Source of the DNA: Deinococcus metalli
Lineage (GTDB): Bacteria > Deinococcota > Deinococci > Deinococcales > Deinococcaceae
NCBI RefSeq assembly: GCF_014201805.1
Contig: NZ_JACHFK010000005.1
Coordinates: forward strand, 236,001 to 300,000
DNA: 64,000 bases
Direction: 5' to 3'
Within the stretch, counting starts at the first letter, position 1, and the number at the start of each line of letters is the position of its first letter. The position numbers and the translations under genes are program-made. A model generated the notes under the pieces. It had not been told where the DNA came from. It ran no database searches and was given only the letters and a program-made list of their open reading frames with translations. Below are positions 1 through 9,800 of this stretch, in pieces.

Positions 1-1
1 G

Positions 2-1105
2 ATGGCCTTCTCCGGCGACCTGATCGTGCTGCTGATCGGCCTGGAGATCATGAGCCTGTCGGGCTACGTGCTCTCGACCTTGCAGGACTCGCGCCGCGCC
101 GAGGAGTCCGGCCTGAAGTACTTCCTGCTGGGCGCAGTCGGCAGCGCCATCCTGATCTACGGCATCGCCTTCGTATACGGCGCGACCGGCACTCTGAACT
201 ACGCCGAGATCGCCCTGCGGGTCGGCTCGGTGTCGGGCCTGTTGCCGCAGAACACCGGCATCCTGGTCGGCGGGGCGCTGCTGGTGCTCGCGGGCTTCGC
301 GTTCAAGATCGCGCTGGTGCCGTTCCACCAGTGGACGCCGGACGTGTACTCGGGCGCGCCCACCTCGGTCAGCCTGTTCCTGAGCACCGTCGTGAAGGTC
401 GCGGCCTTTGCGGGCATGCTGCGCGTGTTCTCCGGTGCCCTGGCCGACGCGCCCGGCTGGGCCAGCGTGCTCCAGATCCTCACGGCCGCCACACTGATCA
501 TCGGGAACACCGCCGCGCTCCTCCAGCGCAACTTCAAGCGCATGCTGGCGTACTCGGCGGTCGCGCACACCGGCTTCCTGGCGATGGCCCTGCTGGGTAC
601 GCCCGCCACCGGCGGCGCCGCCCTGACGTATTACCTGCTGGTCTACACCCTGATGACGGCCGCCGCCCTGGCGATCGTGGCTGCGCTGCAGCGCACCGAG
701 GCCGGGATGGAGATCACGGACATGCGCGGCCTGTACTACCGGCATCCCGGCTACGCGGTCGCGCTGGCGATCTGCCTCGCGTCGCTGGCGGGCCTGCCAC
801 CCTTCGCGGGCTTCTTCGGAAAGTACCTCGCGTTCCAGGCGGCCTTCCAGAACGGCTACGTGTGGCTCAGCGTGCTCGCGGCCCTCACCAGCGTCGCCGC
901 GTTGATCTACTACCTGCGCCCCGGCATGCTGATGTTCATGCCGGACCGCACGCCCACGCGCGAGTACGCGCACGGCCAGCGGCCTCCCACCACCCTGACC
1001 GTCGCGATCGGCGTGGCCGGCGTGACCGTGCTGGGCCTGCTGCCCAACCTGTGGTACGGCTGGGTCAGCAACCCGGCGATCTGGCAACTCCTCGCGGGGC
1101 GCTAG
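2..1105 (+). CDS. nuoN: NADH-quinone oxidoreductase subunit N (5'-truncated by window edge)
   Basis: This is a membrane subunit of respiratory complex I, one of the antiporter-like proton-pumping subunits. The 367 visible residues are a continuous run of hydrophobic helices with the proton-antiporter (NuoL/M/N) signature: a lysine in the stretch AGFAFKIALVPFHQWTPDVY near residues 97-116 and KRMLAYSAVAHTGF near 178-191. Family members are about 480 residues, so roughly the first 100 are missing and the ATG at position 2 is internal. A strong hairpin terminator follows the stop, consistent with nuoN ending the nuo operon. Confidence 0.95.
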   Translation: MAFSGDLIVLLIGLEIMSLSGYVLSTLQDSRRAEESGLKYFLLGAVGSAILIYGIAFVYGATGTLNYAEIALRVGSVSGLLPQNTGILVGGALLVLAGFAFKIALVPFHQWTPDVYSGAPTSVSLFLSTVVKVAAFAGMLRVFSGALADAPGWASVLQILTAATLIIGNTAALLQRNFKRMLAYSAVAHTGFLAMALLGTPATGGAALTYYLLVYTLMTAAALAIVAALQRTEAGMEITDMRGLYYRHPGYAVALAICLASLAGLPPFAGFFGKYLAFQAAFQNGYVWLSVLAALTSVAALIYYLRPGMLMFMPDRTPTREYAHGQRPPTTLTVAIGVAGVTVLGLLPNLWYGWVSNPAIWQLLAGR

Positions 1106-1125
1106 GGAGCTGAGGGCACAAAACA

Positions 1126-1165
1126 GGAGAGGCAGAAGCGTGGGCTTCTGCCTCTCTTCTCTTCG
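1126..1165. terminator. Bidirectional hairpin terminator, nuoN / cutA
   Basis: A perfect 13-bp inverted repeat, GAGAGGCAGAAGC (1127-1139) and GCTTCTGCCTCTC (1144-1156), encloses a 4-nt loop and is followed by TTCTCTTC. It lies between two convergent genes, so it probably ends transcription from both sides. Confidence 0.85.
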
Positions 1166-1177
1166 GGCCCCTGCCTC

Positions 1178-1495
1178 TTACTTCCGGTCTTCTAGCGATT
1201 CGCGCAGCCACGCCTGGAATTCCGGCAGGGCGCGGTCGAACTGCAACGCAATGATTTCCGGCACCTCATACGGGTGCAGGGACTTGATGCGCGCCTCGAG
1301 TTCCGGGTATTTCTCGCCGCTGGTCTTGATCAGCAGCATCGTCTCGGGGTCCTCGGCGATTTCGCCCTGCCAGCGGTACACGCTCTGCACGCCGCCGACC
1401 ACGTTGACGCAGCCGGCCAGGCGTTCCTGCACCAGGGTGCGCGCCACGTCGTGCGCCCGTTCGGGGGGGAGGGTGACCATCACGACCAGGGACAT
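1178..1495 (-). CDS. cutA: Divalent cation tolerance protein CutA
   Basis: This is a 105-residue protein of the small trimeric CutA1 family, which adopts a PII-like ferredoxin fold and has been linked to divalent metal tolerance. The family hallmarks are visible: ARTLVQERLAGCVNVV near residues 18-33, YRWQGEI near 40-46, and HPYEVPEIIAL near 74-84. Length is normal for the family. The start codon is six bases after a TATGCT box, so the mRNA is probably leaderless. The exact physiological role of CutA is unsettled in general. Confidence 0.93.
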   Translation of the reverse strand: MSLVVMVTLPPERAHDVARTLVQERLAGCVNVVGGVQSVYRWQGEIAEDPETMLLIKTSGEKYPELEARIKSLHPYEVPEIIALQFDRALPEFQAWLRESLEDRK

Positions 1496-1501
1496 GGGGG
1501 C

Positions 1502-1507
1502 AGCATA
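1502..1507 (-). promoter_or_regulatory. Leaderless -10 box of cutA
   Basis: TATGCT on the minus strand lies exactly six bases before the cutA ATG. This matches the spacing seen at many genes of this window. Confidence 0.6.
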
Positions 1508-1592
1508 CCCCCGGTCCGGGCGGGATTGTCGGTGCGGCGCGCCCGGAACTCACGAAGCGCTTAGGCTTCGCGGGGCGCGGGCGGGGGAATGT

Positions 1593-1598
1593 TACGCT
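1593..1598 (+). promoter_or_regulatory. Leaderless -10 box of the LapA-like gene
   Basis: TACGCT is six bases before the ATG at 1605, and no Shine-Dalgarno sequence precedes that ATG. Confidence 0.6.
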
Positions 1599-1604
1599 GC
1601 CGTC

Positions 1605-2048
1605 ATGCGGACTGTCGTCCTGATCGTCGTGCTGGTGCTGCTGGCGCTGTTTGCGCTGCTGAACACCAACGCGCTGATGTTTCCCCACACCATCAGCCTG
1701 GGCTTCGTGACCTACACCGGCGTGCCGATGGGCCTGGTGCTGCTGATCCTGGGAACGCTGCTGGCCCTGATCTTCTACTTCTGGGCGGGGCTGTCGGGCC
1801 TGCGCGCGCAGGCGGACTCGGCGCGGCTGCTGCGCGACATCGAGCAGCTCCGGGTCACCCTGGACAGCAAGGAGGGCAGCCGCTTCGCTCAGCTCCAGAC
1901 GCACATTGACGAGCGGCTCAACGCCCTGCCGGCCGCGTCGGGCAGCAGCGAACTGAGCACCGTGAACGCCCGGATCGACGCGCTGCAACGCGACGTGAAC
2001 CTGCAACTCGCGCAGCTCGACGATTACCTCAAGGGCAAGCTCGGCTGA
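1605..2048 (+). CDS. LapA-domain (DUF1049-like) inner-membrane protein
   Basis: A 147-residue protein with two closely spaced membrane segments at the N-terminus (about residues 4-22 and 38-62) and a charged, probably coiled-coil tail (about 70-147: LRAQADSARLLRDIEQLRVT and onward). This two-helix plus coiled-coil layout is that of LapA/LapB-assembly-type proteins (DUF1049). The function in this lineage is unknown. I chose the ATG at 1605, although the frame is open upstream, because the hydrophobic start and the leaderless -10 box both point to it. Confidence 0.75.
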   Translation: MRTVVLIVVLVLLALFALLNTNALMFPHTISLGFVTYTGVPMGLVLLILGTLLALIFYFWAGLSGLRAQADSARLLRDIEQLRVTLDSKEGSRFAQLQTHIDERLNALPAASGSSELSTVNARIDALQRDVNLQLAQLDDYLKGKLG

Positions 2049-2100
2049 ATATGGGCGGCCGCCCGCTGGACGCAGTGCAGCCCGCAGCGCCGGGGCCGCA

Positions 2101-2106
2101 TAGAAT
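2101..2106 (+). promoter_or_regulatory. -10 box upstream of accDA
   Basis: TAGAAT lies 31 bases before the accD ATG. Unlike the leaderless genes, accD also has a good ribosome-binding site (GGGAGGA, 2126-2132), so a short leader is likely. Confidence 0.5.
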
Positions 2107-2137
2107 GCACCGGTAGAGTTCAACCGGGAGGAATGTC

Positions 2138-2991
2138 ATGGCCCTAGATCGTTTTTTCCGCCGTCGCCGTCCGCAGCAGAAGGGAGAGGGCGCGGACATG
2201 CCGGACCTGTGGACCCAGTGTCCCCACTGCAAGGAAGGGCTGTACAACCGTGACCTCGAGGCGAACGCCTTCGTGTGCCCCAAGTGCGGCCATCACCTGC
2301 GCCTGGACGCCGGCAAGCGTGTGGACGTCCTGCTCGACGAGGGCAGCTGGACGCAGCTGTCCGGGCGCGTGCGGCCCGTCGACCGGCTGGACTTCAAGGA
2401 CACCGAGGCGTACACGGCGCGCCTGGAGCGCGCGCAGCGCAAGGCCGGCCGCCCCGACGCGATCCTGACCGGCCACGGCACGCTGGACGGCCTGCCGGTC
2501 ACGCTGGCCGTGATGGACTTCGCGTTCTCCGGCGGGAGCATGGGCAGCGTGGTGGGCGAGGAGATCGCCCGCGCCGCCGAGTACGCCGCGCAGCACGGCA
2601 CGCCGCTGATCATCGTGACGGCCAGCGGCGGCGCGCGCATGCAGGAAAGCGCGCTGTCGCTGATGCAGATGGCCAAGACGACCGTCGCGCTGGACGCCCT
2701 GAGTGCCCGCGGCCTGCCATATGTGAGCGTCCTGACCGATCCCACGACGGGCGGCGTGACCGCCAGCTTCGCCACCATCGCGGACGTGATCGTGGCCGAG
2801 CCCGGCGCGCTGATCGGCTTCGCGGGCCCGCGCGTGATCCAGCAGACCATCCGCCAGAACCTCCCCGAGGGCTTCCAGCGCGCCGAGTTCCTGCTGGACC
2901 GCGGCATGGTGGACGCCGTGGTGGACCGCCGCGAGCACCGCACCTACCTGGGGTCGCTGCTGGGCCTGCTGATGCACCGCGAGGCGAGCGC

Positions 2992-2995
<4 letters not shown>
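2138..2995 (+). CDS. accD: Acetyl-CoA carboxylase carboxyltransferase subunit beta
   Basis: AccD forms the carboxyltransferase with AccA and transfers the carboxyl group from biotin to acetyl-CoA, giving malonyl-CoA for fatty-acid synthesis. The 285-residue protein has the N-terminal four-cysteine zinc finger (CPHC near residues 28-31, CPKCGHH near 48-54) and the crotonase-like core with [11 protein letters not shown] and [12 protein letters not shown]. Its stop overlaps the accA start by four bases (GTGA), so the two subunits are translationally coupled, as expected for an obligate heteromer. Confidence 0.96.
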
Positions 2996-3933
<938 letters not shown>

Positions 3934-3986
3934 CACCCGGTTCCGCTGGGATGACCGCTGGCCAGGTACAGTCTGACTTTCATGGT

Positions 3987-4018
3987 CATCTGCCGTCGGA
4001 GCGCCCTGACGGCAGATG
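3987..4018. terminator. Hairpin downstream of accA (probable terminator)
   Basis: CATCTGCCGTC (3987-3997) and GACGGCAGATG (4008-4018) are perfect inverted repeats around a 10-nt loop. They lie 53 bases after the accA stop. No T-tract follows, so a factor-independent terminator is plausible but not proven; a repeat element is the alternative. Confidence 0.5.
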
Positions 4019-4317
4019 TTGCCTGCGGGCCTGATCCAGCGCCAGAGCACTGTCGAACCGCCGTTTCCGCCGTCTTGAGCGGCCCTCGATCTGAGGTGGT
4101 GTTCTCAAGACCGGAAGGGCCAGCGAAGGACTTCTGACTTCAGGACGGCGACGGTCCTTGGTGATCCCGTTCGCACCCACGCTGAGTACCGTGAGCAAGG
4201 CATGAGGTCTTCACAACTGGGAACGCTGGACGTTACATGAATTTCTTAGCCTGGGGCGTCAGTTTTCTGGCGCCGAGGGATAAATACCACATGAAATTCA
4301 ATGGTTACTTCACGCTG

Positions 4318-4372
4318 CTTTAACGATGGCCTTAATAACTTAACCGGCGCTTAACGTGGCTTTTTCTACGCT
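4318..4372 (+). promoter_or_regulatory. Promoter region with direct CTTAA repeats before the secretion locus
   Basis: CTTTAACG (4318), CTTAATA (4331), CTTAACC (4339) and CTTAACG (4350) recur on the same strand; the last two are 11 bp apart, one helical turn. A -10-like TACGCT follows at 4367-4372. SARP-type activators are known to bind directly repeated heptamers spaced by about 11 bp just upstream of the -10 box. A SARP-like gene lies at the end of this locus, so the link is reasonable but inferred. Confidence 0.45.
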
Positions 4373-4433
4373 TCTTCCACCACCGGAGCAGAGGGTTCCG
4401 GGGACCGAAGCTCTCTTCGAACGGGGGAAGGAT

Positions 4434-5321
4434 ATGAAGCACATGATGTTGGCCGGTTCACTGCTCATCGGCGCTCTGGGCGTGGCGGGCGCCGAAGACT
4501 TCAGATGGACGCCGCCGCCCTGCGACCCGACTGTGAATGGCTGCTCGACGGGCAACGGCGTGGTTGACATTCAGAAGAAGGACCAGGTCTTCAAGGGCGA
4601 CCTGTCCTCCACCCTGACCGAGGCCATCACCGTCTCCATCCCGGCTGTGGTCGCCATGCACCTGCACGAGAAGTCGTGGACCGTCGATCTGTTCAACCTG
4701 ACCAACTGCGACTGTTACCGCGCTGGCGAGCACAACAAGGTCACGGGCAGGGACGATGTGGTTGACCTCGAGGCGATCATGAACCGCTCCGGCAGCTACT
4801 GGAAGGGCGACAATCTGGCGATTGCCGGCAACCCCTACTCCTTCACGGGGACCGTGAATCTGGCGGGGTTGACGGGTGCGGAAGCGCAGCTCAAGAACAA
4901 GGTCACCAGCTACCCGGGCATCGTCTACGACAATGTCAAGGGCACCGTGGACTGGAAAGGCCCGATCGTGTGCTTCAACCGCAAGATCGTCGAGAAGTTC
5001 AGCAACTCCACGAACTGGAAGGTGAACATCTCCGTCAGCGGTGTGACGCCCGGTTTCCCCAAACTCGTGCTGGGTGACATGCTGCCCGGCACCATGACGA
5101 AGGAGACGGACGCTCCCAACGGCGCCAAGTTCGTCAAGACGCTGTACAACAACGGCGCGTCCGCCAGCCTGGAGTTCACCAACACGCAGGCCGGCTTCGA
5201 CAAGAAGACCACCGGTGGCTGGCTGGACGACTACATCCTCGAGGCGCTCGTCTTCGACGGCAGCGAGACGGCCGGCAACAAGACCGCCGCTGTGAACTTC
5301 AAGCTCACCGGCACGTTCTGA
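4434..5321 (+). CDS. Secreted protein, candidate major structural subunit
   Basis: A 295-residue protein with a clear signal peptide (MKHMMLAGSLLIGALGVAGA, cleavage near 20). The mature part looks all-beta and hydrophilic, with cysteines in NGCSTG, TNCDCYRAG and IVCFNRK that could form disulphides. I do not recognise the family. The start at 4434 has a purine-rich ribosome site (GGGGGAAGG); the frame is open upstream to 4356. It is the first gene of the locus and is followed by a strong hairpin, an arrangement often used to express an abundant fibre subunit above its assembly proteins. The role is inferred from context only. Confidence 0.7.
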   Translation: MKHMMLAGSLLIGALGVAGAEDFRWTPPPCDPTVNGCSTGNGVVDIQKKDQVFKGDLSSTLTEAITVSIPAVVAMHLHEKSWTVDLFNLTNCDCYRAGEHNKVTGRDDVVDLEAIMNRSGSYWKGDNLAIAGNPYSFTGTVNLAGLTGAEAQLKNKVTSYPGIVYDNVKGTVDWKGPIVCFNRKIVEKFSNSTNWKVNISVSGVTPGFPKLVLGDMLPGTMTKETDAPNGAKFVKTLYNNGASASLEFTNTQAGFDKKTTGGWLDDYILEALVFDGSETAGNKTAAVNFKLTGTF

Positions 5322-5327
5322 CACCCC

Positions 5328-5370
5328 GGCGGCTGGTGGCTGGGGCCGTGGTGCCCCGCTGCCAGCCGCC
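5328..5370 (+). terminator. Partial terminator or processing hairpin after the secreted subunit
   Basis: Outer arms GGCGGCTGG (5328-5336) and CCAGCCGCC (5362-5370) are perfectly complementary. Inside them GGGGC (5342-5346) pairs with GCCCC (5353-5357). The hairpin starts six bases after the stop of the secreted protein and lies ahead of the next gene on the same strand. Confidence 0.65.
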
Positions 5371-5474
5371 CCTTCGCGATTTCGCGGCTCCCCCCCTTTT
5401 GGCCGCACCACAACACCAGAGTCCCTATTTTCCCCCCATGTGCCCGCACCACTGCCCGGCCGGAGGAACCATCC

Positions 5475-6293
5475 ATGAAGCGACTGCCCCGAGTGCTGTT
5501 TTCCCTGACGACGTTCTCGGCGCTGCTGAGTGGACCGGCTCTGGCAGCCACCGGCGTCAGTCTGGACGTGTCGCGGGTGGAACTCAGCGTGCAGCCTGGC
5601 CAGTCCCTCAACCACACGGTCACCGTGCAGAACCCGGGCAAGCAGGGCGAGGCCGCGATGACGGTCAGCTCGTACACGAGCGACTTCGTGCTGCCGACCA
5701 GCGGTGAAGCGCAGTACGTGTCAGGCGGCAGCCTCAAGAACTCGCTGGGCCGCTGGCTCCAGGTGACCCCCACGACGTTCAGGCTCGGCGCCGGTGAAAA
5801 ACAGCAGGTGCGCTACACCATCAACGTGCCCGCCGGCACCACGCCCGGTCTGTACTGGGGCGTGCTCTTCTTCAAGAGCGACTCACCGGACGCCGCGAGC
5901 GTGGCAGGCAGCCAGAGCAGCGTCACCATGAATTACAACGTGGACGTCGGTCAGATCATCTACGTGCAGGTCGGTCAGCCCCACTTCGATGCCAAGCTCA
6001 CGGCGGTGCAGAGCACGTACAGCGCCGGCGGTCTGAACGTCAGCGCGACCGTGAAGAATGCTGGCACCACCCTGATCCGGGCGGCCGGGCGGGCTGTGGT
6101 CGTGGACGCCAGCGGGAAGACCATGGCGACCGTCGATCTGGGCGAGAGCGTGGCGCTGCCCGGCTATACCCGGTCGTTTACGGGCAGCGCGGCGCAATCG
6201 CTTCCGGCCGGGCAGTACCAGGTGCTGATCGTGCTGAAGTACGGCCAGGGCAAACTGTTCACCGGGCAAACCGCGCTGGTCGTGAAGCCGTGA
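5475..6293 (+). CDS. Periplasmic PapD-like (pilus-chaperone-like) protein
   Basis: A 272-residue exported protein with signal peptide MKRLPRVLFSLTTFSALLSGPALA. The N-terminal half has the pattern of an immunoglobulin-fold chaperone-like domain: SVQPGQSLNHTVTVQNPGKQ near 36-55, a long beta region ending in FRLGAGEKQQVRYTINVP near 101-118, then YWGVLFF. The C-terminal half looks like a second beta domain. DUF916-type proteins of WxL systems have a similar outline, so 'chaperone' is not certain. A GGAGGA ribosome site precedes the ATG. Its stop overlaps the next start (GTGA). Confidence 0.65.
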   Translation: MKRLPRVLFSLTTFSALLSGPALAATGVSLDVSRVELSVQPGQSLNHTVTVQNPGKQGEAAMTVSSYTSDFVLPTSGEAQYVSGGSLKNSLGRWLQVTPTTFRLGAGEKQQVRYTINVPAGTTPGLYWGVLFFKSDSPDAASVAGSQSSVTMNYNVDVGQIIYVQVGQPHFDAKLTAVQSTYSAGGLNVSATVKNAGTTLIRAAGRAVVVDASGKTMATVDLGESVALPGYTRSFTGSAAQSLPAGQYQVLIVLKYGQGKLFTGQTALVVKP

Positions 6294-6814
6294 AGGCGCG
6301 GGCGCTGCTCCTGGCCGCGCTGCTGGGTGTGGCGGGCGCGCAGACGTCGGTGGCCCCGCTGCCGGGCCTGGCGGCGCCCACTCCGGTCGTGCCGAACACG
6401 GCCCTGTTGCTCGATGGGCAGAAGCTCACCATCGACGTGAAGTTCAATCCCGGGGCGGAGGGCACGGCGTATCCGCCGCTGGTGCCCTTTTCCAAAAGTG
6501 CGCCTGCCTACTACCCGATGCTGGGGACGGATCAGGCCTTTCATCTCAGCGTGCAGTCCACGCTGGCTGGAGCGGCGCTGGTGCTGCGCACGCAGCCGAT
6601 CACTGCACCTGGACAGCAGGCCCTGCCGATCGACCGGATCGAGTACAGCGTGAACGGCGCGCCCTTCGTGCCCAGCACGTCCATTCAGGTGATCGCGCTG
6701 TTGCCCGTGTCGGGCCAGGCCACCTACGACATCGCGTTGCGGCTGCGGCTGGAAGGAGACGAACCGGCCGGACTCAGCCAGGCTCTGCTCAGCTGGAGCG
6801 TCGAGGCGCGCTGA
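6290..6814 (+). CDS. Small secreted beta-rich protein of the usher-like locus
   Basis: A 174-residue protein with a short signal peptide (VKARALLLAALLGVAGAQ). The rest is rich in alternating hydrophobic residues and small polar residues, with no recognised motif and no cysteine in the mature part. The GTG start overlaps the preceding stop by four bases, and the following ATG begins two bases after its stop, so it is tightly coupled to both. It could be a minor subunit, a tip adaptor or an accessory periplasmic protein. Confidence 0.65.
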   Translation: MKARALLLAALLGVAGAQTSVAPLPGLAAPTPVVPNTALLLDGQKLTIDVKFNPGAEGTAYPPLVPFSKSAPAYYPMLGTDQAFHLSVQSTLAGAALVLRTQPITAPGQQALPIDRIEYSVNGAPFVPSTSIQVIALLPVSGQATYDIALRLRLEGDEPAGLSQALLSWSVEAR

Positions 6815-6815
6815 G

Positions 6816-9800
6816 ATGCCTCCGTCGCCGCGTGTGCTGAGCCCGGGTCGGGTGCTGGCCACCGGCCTGCTGCTGGGCGTGGCCGGTCTGCCGGGCAACT
6901 GGAGTGCGGCGCAGGTGGCCAGCGCGTCAGCGGAACAGACCGAGGTGCAGCCCGGCGGTTTCGTGTCGCTGCCTGTGAAGGTCGGCGGCGCGACCAGTGG
7001 CCTGTACACGGTCGAGGCGGCGTTGCCGCCCGGCTGGACCCTGCTGTCGGACAGCGTTCAGCTCGGAGGTGGCGCGCCTGCACTGCTGAGCGTGTACGTC
7101 CCTGAAGACGCCGTGGCCGGCGCGCAGGAGCTGGCCTTCCGCCTGAAGAGCGAGGATGCCCACACGCTGGATGTGAACGCCCGGGTGACGATCCCGGCGC
7201 GTCCGGCGTTTGCGCTGGACTTTCCCTCCTCCGCGCGAGTGCGGCCCGGCGAACACCGCACCTTCACGGCGCAGGTCACGAATACCGGCAATGCTCCGGA
7301 CATCCTGGCCCTGAAGGTCGAGGGAAACGCCACCCTCAGTACGCAGCGGCTCACCCTGAAGCCCGGCGAGTCGGGCACGGTACACGTTGCGTATGTGCAG
7401 CAGGGACAGGGCAATGCGGACAGCGTGACGCTGAGCGCTGTGAGCAGCGCCGCGCCGGACCTGCGGCAGGAGGCGATCCTGGCACTGGATGTGGGATACG
7501 CGGCGGCCGGCAGCGGACCGCAGCTCACGTGGCAGGTCAATGTCTCGCCGGTGGTGACCTATCAGTCCAGTGCGGCGCCACTGGCCTCGACCGCAGACCC
7601 GGCTCCTGGGTCGTCCGGGGAGCCGCCATCGGCTACGCCGACCCTGCCGGGGCTTCCCGGCGGTCCAGCTGACGCGGCCGGGACGGCGACCGGCAGCGGC
7701 CCGTGGTACTGGGGCGGTGGCGTGTCGGCGTCGGTCGGTGGGGCGCTCAGCGATTACGCGACGGGATCGGCTGCCTATGGGGTGACGCGCCGGATGGACG
7801 GCACCCTGCATGACACGGGGAGCGCCCAGGTGCAGTGGGCGGGAACCAGCGTCACCCTGAACACCCAGGACTCGCTCTCCGGGGTGGGGCTGGGCGTGAA
7901 CTACACCCGCGGCGACTACACCTTCGGCGTGAACGCCAGCCGCCAGGCGCCCGTTACACCCGGCGACTCCGCCGTGTATGTGGTCGGCGGCGGGGTCACA
8001 CACACGTCGGGCGTGAGCGTCACGGCCGCGCAGACGTTCGGCGCAGAGCACACCACGGCCTTCGGGGTCAGCTGGCAGCGGCCGCTGGGCGCCTTCGCTC
8101 CGTCGGCTGGCGTGTACGCGGTGCGCCGCGACGACCGCTGGGGCACGCTGATCACCCAGGGCCTGGGATACGAGAACCGCGCCCTGATTGCCCGGCAGAC
8201 CTACAGCTACGACAACCTGTCGGGTGCCCAGGCGCTGAATGTGAAGGTCACTTCCAGGCAGGTCGCGCCGTTCGGCGTGAGCGCGGCGGCGACCGTGAAC
8301 AACGTGCAGGGCGTGACGACCTATGCGCTGGGCGGGCAGGTCACCTACACCCCGGACGACTCCTTCGTGACGTCCGTGCAGGCGGGCTACGGCAGCGACG
8401 GTTTCAGCAGCCGCGTGGCGGCGGCCAAGACGTGGCTGGTGGGCCGCACGACGCTGCACCTGAACACCCAGGCCACGTACCGGGCGGGCACGCCGGGAGC
8501 GGACGCGCAGCTCACGGCGACCGTTCCGGCTGGCGCGGGCGAGTACGTGCTGCGTGGCCTGCTCGGGTACCGGGAGGGCGCCGTGGTGTATGGCGCCGGG
8601 GCCGGGTACACCCGCGGAGCGTTCCGGGTCGCGGGTGGCGCGCAGGTGCAGGGCGACGGGTACACCCTCACTGGCAGCGCGGCCTACCTGCCGACCATGG
8701 GCGCGCAGGTCGGCGTGGATCTCAAGCTCAGCCGCACGGCGACGGGACTGGCCCGCGAGGTGAAGGGCAGCGTGGGGTACGCCACCGACCGCTGGAACGC
8801 TGCGCTGATCGGCGGGTACACCGACAGCGACGCGCCGGGCGTGACGGGCGCCTTCCTGTACGGCGCGGCGCTGGGGGTGAACGTCAGTGAGACCGTCCGC
8901 GTGACGCTCAGCGCCCAGCGCAGCGGCACCGATACCCGGGTGGCGCTGGGAGCGGCCTTCTCGCCGGGCGGCGCGCTGAATACCCCGGACGCTGTGGTGC
9001 GCGCCTTTGGGGGGCGAAACGCCGGCACGGCCGAGATTTTGGCCTTCCTGGACACCAACCGCAACGGCACGCGCGACGCGGGTGAGGAGCCGGCCGCCAT
9101 CCGCCTGAACGTGGGCCCCTGCGAGGTCACCACCGACGCGCAGGGCCGGGCGCAGGCGCAGGTGCGTCCCGGCGAGTACAGCGTGCAACTCGGCGACGGT
9201 GTGGACGCCCAGTACACCCTGGCCGCCCTGAAGCCCGTAACCGTTCCCCTGAAGGGCACCGTTCAGGTGCTGGTGCCGGTGCAGCAGACCGGCGTCCTGC
9301 AAGGCCAGCTGCGTGATGACGGCGGGCAGCCCCTGGCTGGCGTGCCGATCACCATCACTGGACCCTCCGGGGGGCAATCGGTCGTCACGGATGGGGAAGG
9401 CCGCTACCGCCTGAGTGGCCTGGGCTTCGGGGCGTACACGGTCACGCCGCTGCCGGACGCCGCATACTACGCCCTGCCGGAGCCGGCCGCGGTGCAGCTC
9501 GACGGCACGCATGCGCTGCTCACCACGGACCTGGTCGCGCGGGCGCTGTTGGACGACCAGACACTGGACACCACTGGACTGGAGGTCGCGCTGTCCCTGC
9601 CGGACACGTCCGTGCCGCCGGGCGTGCAGGTGCCCGTGGTGGTGAGCGTCACGCCGGACGCCGAGCGGGTCACGCTGGACGACCCCGGGCTCGAACTGAA
9701 GCGCTCAGAGGGCAGCAGTGAGTGGCGCGGCATGCTGACTGTTCCGGCCGACCAGCAGGGACCACTGGAAGTACAGGTCACGGCGTGGAAGGGGAACAGC

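Larger units (their letters stand above)
3934..4433. other. 500-bp intergenic region between accA and the secretion locus
   Basis: No convincing gene is visible. A 70-codon minus-strand frame (3986-4198) is open but has no recognisable domain or ribosome site. The right half (about 4200-4380) is clearly more AT-rich than the surroundings and carries repeated CTTAA elements and a -10-like box. The left half holds a perfect 11-bp inverted repeat. Confidence 0.6.

Noticed and set aside
3986..4198. A 70-codon minus-strand frame after accA.
   Set aside because: Arg-rich, overlaps the inverted repeat, and has no start signal. Kept only as a possible relic in the findings.
6927..9512. An 861-codon minus-strand frame opposite the usher-like gene.
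   Set aside because: It is an Arg/Gly/His-rich antisense shadow with no motif. The plus frame has a signal peptide and domain pattern.
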